NCBI GenBank assembly: GCA_964431655.1
Contig: CAYSKJ010000126.1
Location: forward strand, 1-9,851
Length of the DNA: 9,851 nucleotides
Direction of reading: 5' to 3'
From: CAYMEV01 sp964431655 [NCBI: uncultured bacterium]
Lineage (GTDB): Bacteria; CAYMEV01
Below, one piece after another: positions 5,731 to 9,851 of this stretch. The notes beneath the pieces are model-generated. The model ran no database searches, was not told where the DNA came from, and saw only the letters and a list, made by a program, of their open reading frames with translations. Numbering within the stretch: position 1 is the stretch's first letter; each line of letters starts with the position of its first letter. The position numbers and the translations under genes are program-made.

Positions 5731-8700
5731 TGACTATGTCCAGACCCGATAAAGTATCTCTTACATTCTTCCTTCTTTTCGTATTTATTATTACTCTGAG
5801 CTTCAACCTTGACTACAGGAGATATATTCCCTATATATTCAGCGATGAATCCGTTTATATCATGATGGCTCAATCCCTTGCCCTGGACAGGGACCTTCTT
5901 TATGAGAAAAAGGACCTGGAGCGGTTCTATGAAGCCGGCTACCAGAACGGCCCCCAGGGGATTTTTTTGACAAAGAGGCTGGATCACTCAATAAACAGCG
6001 ATATATTTACAGATTATAGGGATAACAGGATATACTTTGCTTCCAGTTCTGCCAGGGATGCTTTTAATAAAGACCCTGAATATTTTATCAGCAGGTCCCG
6101 TGATCATGGCATAATACTTCAGAATATCGATGAAGCTGATAATGGAAGTGATATCAAACAGGTGAACTGCATAGTATCTGACAGCATTTACTATTCAAAA
6201 TTCCTTGTATACCCTCTTTTTGCAAGCGTTTTTGTATTTGTATTTGGAAACAGCGGTTTTATCTTTTTTAATTTCCTGCTCTATTTTCTGATCCTTGCCC
6301 TGGGCTACAGATACCTTAAAAAGTACAATCCTCCGGATAATGCCCTTTTATATGTATTAATGTTTTTTCTTATTTCCGCGTCCCTTATTTATACCCTGTG
6401 GATAACACCTGAAATATTCAATATGTTCATGGTAACTGCCGGGTTTTACCTGTTTGCCCGGTATATTGAGCACAGGAAAATAACCTCTGTAATTTTATCA
6501 GCAGCATGTTTTGCCATAGCTGGTGCATCAAAGCTCCCCAATTCATTTTTTATGCTGGCTATCGGGCTTTACCTGCTCTCAGAAAAAAGGTTCAGGGTTA
6601 TTTTTCTGCTTATCCTTATATTCGCAGTAGTATTTTTATCCTTCTACGGCATACAATACCTGCTGACGGGCAACTATAATGCCTACTGGGGTGACAGGAA
6701 GACTTTTTACTGGGATTTTCCCCTCCAGGATGAAGGATATGCCAGCTGGGACAAAGGCGTACGGCTGTCAAACGAAGATTATTTTGAACAGTCCTTTTAT
6801 TTCAACCCACGCGTGACCATGCTTAATATATATTATTATATATTCGGACGCTTCACCGGCCTGCTGCCCTACTTTGCCCTGAGCATAGCGTCGCTCCTTC
6901 TATTCCTTTTTGATACAGGGAAAAAACACAGGATTTTTATCCTCTTATCAATTATTGCCTGCATCCTGGCTTATATTGTAATGGCTCCTGATAATTACCA
7001 GGGCGGTGGAGGAGCTGTAGGGAACAGGTTTTTTATCAGCATTTTCCCGGCATTTCTATTCCTGGTTAAAAAAATCCGCTCTTTCATAATCCCTGTTTTA
7101 TTCGGCATAATCGGCCTGGGCTTCGTGGGAGTCATTTTAATCAATCCCTTTATTGTATCCTATACTCCCTATATTCATGCATTATCACCCATATACAGAA
7201 TCCTTCCGGTAGAATATACCCTGCTGAATACCCTGCCTACGATGATAAATAACCACACTATGCTAATAAACAGAGACGGAGATATATGGTACAGAGTCCA
7301 TCAGTTTGATGAGAATAATCTTTCAAGGGAATATGGGCATTTTTGGCAAAAAGGTAAATCAGGCAGTGAGTTTGCTGTGAGAATAATGGCTGATAAAGAG
7401 CCTGAATACGGTGTTCTCACAATTTTTAACGGCTACAGGCTTAATGACATAAAACTCGGTTTTCCCTCTTTTAAGTACAAAAAGACAATGTTTCCCGGAG
7501 AAAGCGAAAGGATAATCTTCCCCCTGGAGAAGTCTTATCCCTATTTCAGGTCAAGGGTTTATCCCTTTTCATTCTATAGCAGCAACGGATTTATCCCTCT
7601 ATCAGAGGGGCTTAACCTGGGAAGGCTGAACAGTTCCATACTGGGTTTTCTTTACGGCTTCAGCTTCAACAGCCTTGAAATTGGACAGGCATTGGCAGAC
7701 AGAGGAGAATACTCTCCTGCGCTGGACTATGCCAAGCATGCCTTAATTGATGAACCACTTGATATCAGAGCCCAGAACCTTGTTTTAAGTCTCGACAGGA
7801 ATGCAGACATAAAGATAGATAAAAAAGCCTCGATGGAAAAATTTTTCAATAATTACAAAGCCCATGACATCAATGATTCAGAAACCGTCAATTATTCTTT
7901 CAAAGACTTTGACACCTTTATGGAGGATATAACAGTATCTTTCCCGATTGATAAACTGGAAGCCAGTCCCGGCTCTAATTTAACCTGTTCAGAGGAAGGA
8001 CTTGAACTAAACTGCAGCAGGTCCTTCTCTGTACAGACTCCCAGGATTTTTCTTAATAAGGGAAAATACAGGGCTATCTTTGGGATAATTCCCAAAAACG
8101 ATGACTGCCAGGATATCCTTATGGTTATTGATGCCAACTCAAGGATTAATACTGTTCACAGCAGTTTCATGGCAGACCGGAGCAATAAATACAATACCTA
8201 CAGCCTGGATCTGGAGCTTTTAACTCCAGATTCCGTGTCCTTAAGGCTTACATCTTTTAAAACCGTTGGCTATATCTTGAAATCAGTACGGCTCATCCCA
8301 GTTGAACCGCTGGAATACCACGCCAATACACTGAATGCAGAAGCTGACAGTTCATATCAGCCTCCCATAGGTCAGACTGGTTTTTCCAGGGAGTTCCTTT
8401 CCTGTGATAACCTTGACATACAGCTGAAATCAGACATTGAAAGATATTATCATAATTATGGAGAAATGCCTGAAAAGGAGGATGCCTCACAGGTTATTGA
8501 TGATAATTTAATGGAGATGCAGTTCCATGGTTTGTCCATGGATAATGGGTCTCTGCAGTTTGAGGGTTTATTACTGCTGAAAAGACAGCTGAACAGTAAT
8601 ATTGTTTTAAATGTAGAAATATCAGAAAAAGGCAGAATTCTGAAAAGATTACTAAGAGCCCTGGGACTGAGAAAACCCTTTTCGGCTGAAATACCACTGT

Positions 8701-8825
8701 CCGATAAGGGCATTCCGTCCTTTCTTCTTCCTGCAAATTGCCTTATAAGCAGTAAGTATAGGATAAAAGTGCCTGAACACTTTAATATCCGGGATTATGA
8801 AGTCAAATTCAGGATTTTGTACTGA
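5730..8825 (+). CDS. GT-C-type membrane glycosyltransferase with long soluble C-terminal tail
   Basis: A 1031-residue protein. The N-terminal half resembles polyisoprenyl-phosphate-dependent (GT-C, PMT/ArnT-like) glycosyltransferases. TM1 (about 9-26) is followed by the loop motif FSDESVYIMMAQSL (37-50), whose Asp39-Glu40 sit where the family has its catalytic acid. Further helices lie near 158-193, 205-223, 228-245, 272-305, 376-395, 402-418, 432-446 and 452-472. TPEIFNMF (226-233) and GGGGAVGNRFFISIFP (425-440) also fit the fold. The tail has a segment from 505-645, a TPR-like helical pair (648-688), a strand-rich region (about 735-858) resembling carbohydrate-binding sandwiches, and a final unassigned domain. 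Loop 1 contains a YHS-like stretch (91-120). The start is GTG 5730, sharing one base with the upstream TAG; ATG 5736 is an alternative, and neither has a Shine-Dalgarno site, so translation is probably coupled. It likely transfers a lipid-linked sugar to a surface polymer or protein. The 3' end overlaps mtnA by 17 bases. Donor and acceptor are unknown. Confidence 0.75.
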   Translation: MTMSRPDKVSLTFFLLFVFIITLSFNLDYRRYIPYIFSDESVYIMMAQSLALDRDLLYEKKDLERFYEAGYQNGPQGIFLTKRLDHSINSDIFTDYRDNRIYFASSSARDAFNKDPEYFISRSRDHGIILQNIDEADNGSDIKQVNCIVSDSIYYSKFLVYPLFASVFVFVFGNSGFIFFNFLLYFLILALGYRYLKKYNPPDNALLYVLMFFLISASLIYTLWITPEIFNMFMVTAGFYLFARYIEHRKITSVILSAACFAIAGASKLPNSFFMLAIGLYLLSEKRFRVIFLLILIFAVVFLSFYGIQYLLTGNYNAYWGDRKTFYWDFPLQDEGYASWDKGVRLSNEDYFEQSFYFNPRVTMLNIYYYIFGRFTGLLPYFALSIASLLLFLFDTGKKHRIFILLSIIACILAYIVMAPDNYQGGGGAVGNRFFISIFPAFLFLVKKIRSFIIPVLFGIIGLGFVGVILINPFIVSYTPYIHALSPIYRILPVEYTLLNTLPTMINNHTMLINRDGDIWYRVHQFDENNLSREYGHFWQKGKSGSEFAVRIMADKEPEYGVLTIFNGYRLNDIKLGFPSFKYKKTMFPGESERIIFPLEKSYPYFRSRVYPFSFYSSNGFIPLSEGLNLGRLNSSILGFLYGFSFNSLEIGQALADRGEYSPALDYAKHALIDEPLDIRAQNLVLSLDRNADIKIDKKASMEKFFNNYKAHDINDSETVNYSFKDFDTFMEDITVSFPIDKLEASPGSNLTCSEEGLELNCSRSFSVQTPRIFLNKGKYRAIFGIIPKNDDCQDILMVIDANSRINTVHSSFMADRSNKYNTYSLDLELLTPDSVSLRLTSFKTVGYILKSVRLIPVEPLEYHANTLNAEADSSYQPPIGQTGFSREFLSCDNLDIQLKSDIERYYHNYGEMPEKEDASQVIDDNLMEMQFHGLSMDNGSLQFEGLLLLKRQLNSNIVLNVEISEKGRILKRLLRALGLRKPFSAEIPLSDKGIPSFLLPANCLISSKYRIKVPEHFNIRDYEVKFRILY

Positions 8826-9843
8826 TGTATTCTCTTTCCAGCATTTTTCTTAACTGCCGGCCCTCATAAACACCTTTTTCGGTTATATAGGCCGTTATCA
8901 GACTGCTGGGTGTAATGTCAAAGGAGGGATTTTCAGTATCAATATCTTCCGGTATTATGCGGCAATCCTGAGCTCTGCGTATTTCATCCCGGTCCCTCTC
9001 TTCTATGACGATCTCACTGCCGTCGGCGAGGGAAGGGTCGAAAGTGGAAAGGGGCGCTGCAACGTAGAAGGGGACCTTGTGATACCTGCAGTTTATTGCC
9101 AGAAGATAGGTGCCTATCTTATTGGCTGTATCACCGTTGGATGCAATTCTATCAGCCCCTACGACAGCACATGCCACCTTTTTGTTTTTGAGAATATATC
9201 CAGAACTTGAATCGGTTATTACCCTGACAGGTATATTGTCCTGACCAAGCTCCCAGGCTGTAAGCCTGGAACCCTGAAGATAGGGCCTGGTTTCATCAGC
9301 ATATACCAGGTTTATTTTACCCTTCTTAAAAGCACTCCTGATGACTCCCAGGGCTGTACCCCAGCCGCAGGTCGCAAGCGCTCCGGCATTGCAGTGGGTA
9401 ATTACTGTTGAATTTTTATCTATGAGCTTCTGGCCGTATTCGCCGATTTTTTTATTAATTCTGATGTCCTGATGATAAAGCTTTTGAGCGTTCTCAAATA
9501 ATATGCCAAAGGCTTCCTTCTCATCTTTATCAGTGCAAAGTGATCTGAAAAGCCTCTCCTGTTTTTCAAGGCCCCATGCGAGATTTACTGCCGTAGGGCG
9601 TGAACTTAAAAGAAAGTTTTTCTGCATAATAAAATAATCAAGCCCGGTTTTTTCCCTGACAGCAAAGCTTATACCGAATGCGCCGGCCACTCCTATTGCT
9701 GGCGCTCCTCTTACAACCATATCCCTTATTCCCATATATGCGTCATTTACGGTCTTAATATCCATGTACCTTATATCAAAGGGGAGTACCCGCTGATCCA
9801 GCAATTGAATGAAATCCGGCATAATTTTTATTGTTTCAAGCAT
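8809..9843 (-). CDS. mtnA: S-methyl-5-thioribose-1-phosphate isomerase
   Basis: A complete 344-residue cytosolic enzyme of the eIF2B-like aldose-ketose isomerase family. In methionine salvage MtnA converts 5-methylthioribose-1-phosphate to 5-methylthioribulose-1-phosphate. Hallmarks are RGAPAIGVAGAFG (45-57), THCNAGALATCGWGTAL (149-165) with catalytic Cys151, YADETRPYLQGSRLTAWEL (181-199), VVGADRIASNGDTANKIGTY (227-246) with catalytic Asp231, and EERDRDE (281-287). The Cys-to-Asp distance equals that of the Bacillus subtilis enzyme (Cys160, Asp240). Length is normal, though the N-terminus is a little short: it enters directly at IQLLDQRVLPF. ATG 9841-9843 is taken as the start; only eight upstream bases are visible, so its ribosome binding site cannot be judged. 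A second ATG at residue 8 has no good site. Some relatives act on 5-deoxyribose-1-phosphate (DHAP shunt), which cannot be excluded because no mtnK, mtnB or aldolase gene is in view. The gene is convergent with, and overlaps, the glycosyltransferase gene. Confidence 0.94.
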   Translation of the reverse strand: MLETIKIMPDFIQLLDQRVLPFDIRYMDIKTVNDAYMGIRDMVVRGAPAIGVAGAFGISFAVREKTGLDYFIMQKNFLLSSRPTAVNLAWGLEKQERLFRSLCTDKDEKEAFGILFENAQKLYHQDIRINKKIGEYGQKLIDKNSTVITHCNAGALATCGWGTALGVIRSAFKKGKINLVYADETRPYLQGSRLTAWELGQDNIPVRVITDSSSGYILKNKKVACAVVGADRIASNGDTANKIGTYLLAINCRYHKVPFYVAAPLSTFDPSLADGSEIVIEERDRDEIRRAQDCRIIPEDIDTENPSFDITPSSLITAYITEKGVYEGRQLRKMLEREYISTKS

Positions 9844-9851
9844 AAATAACT

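Noticed and set aside
5353-5987. Two minus-strand open reading frames (5353-5631 and 5679-5987) antisense to the propeller and the start of the glycosyltransferase
   Set aside because: Both oppose strongly supported genes, have no ribosome binding context that I can see and show no recognisable protein features.
6826-6846. AT-rich run resembling a promoter or origin element
   Set aside because: It encodes the continuous membrane segment NIYYYIFGR of the glycosyltransferase; the low complexity is explained by Ile/Tyr codons.
8524-8542. TCCATGG-tttgt-CCATGGA inverted repeat
   Set aside because: Seven-base arms built around a self-complementary hexamer inside coding sequence; short enough to be chance and with no associated signal.
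8456-8736. Overlapping minus-strand open reading frames near the 3' end of the glycosyltransferase gene
   Set aside because: Several frames are open at once on the opposite strand of a coding region, which is typical of shadow frames; no family resemblance.

Overview
The window carries seven protein-coding genes and no recognisable RNA gene, insertion sequence, CRISPR array or phage gene. The source looks like a diderm (outer-membrane) bacterium of low-to-moderate GC with a strong preference for AGG/AGA arginine codons. One protein ends in a predicted outer-membrane beta-barrel, and the gliding-type ABC module (GldG plus DUF4340) is common in diderms. A spirochaete or a similar anaerobic environmental lineage would fit, but the sequence alone does not settle the taxonomy.

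Left part (1-1374, + strand). The 3' end of a GldG-type ABC transporter auxiliary gene runs in from the left edge and is followed 11 bases later by a DUF4340 gene. Together they are the tail of a Gld-like ABC export module whose ATPase and permease genes should lie to the left. The GldG reading frame appears to be broken at a run of eight Ts (81-88): the family-like sequence is in frame 1 before the run and in frame 2 after it.

Middle (1390-4272, - strand). One large gene converges on DUF4340 with a gap of 15 bases. It encodes a secreted protein of about 960 residues with an unusual composite layout: signal peptide, a domain with the strand spacing of a beta/alpha barrel, a LolA-like domain, and a C-terminal outer-membrane beta-barrel. 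It is probably read from ATG 4272 rather than from the longer TTG start. A short region of about 100 bases (4273-4376) separates it from the divergent next operon and holds candidate promoters in both directions.

Right-centre (4377-8825, + strand). Three tightly overlapping genes form one presumed operon. They are an OsmC-family thiol protein, a membrane-anchored six-repeat TolB/PD40 beta-propeller, and a 1031-residue GT-C-type membrane glycosyltransferase with a long soluble tail (TPR-like helices and a beta-sandwich-like region). The overlaps are 20 bases and 1 base, which suggests translational coupling. The propeller and the glycosyltransferase may serve cell-surface glycan or glycoprotein assembly; that is inferred from context only.

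Right end (8809-9843, - strand). A complete mtnA gene (methylthioribose-1-phosphate isomerase, methionine salvage) overlaps the glycosyltransferase gene tail-to-tail by 17 bases. No other methionine-salvage gene is visible.

The most interesting items are the composite outer-membrane protein, the tailed GT-C glycosyltransferase with a YHS-like motif in its first extracytoplasmic loop, and the apparent poly-T frameshift in the GldG gene. I see no convincing evidence for a wholly new defence or mobile system here.
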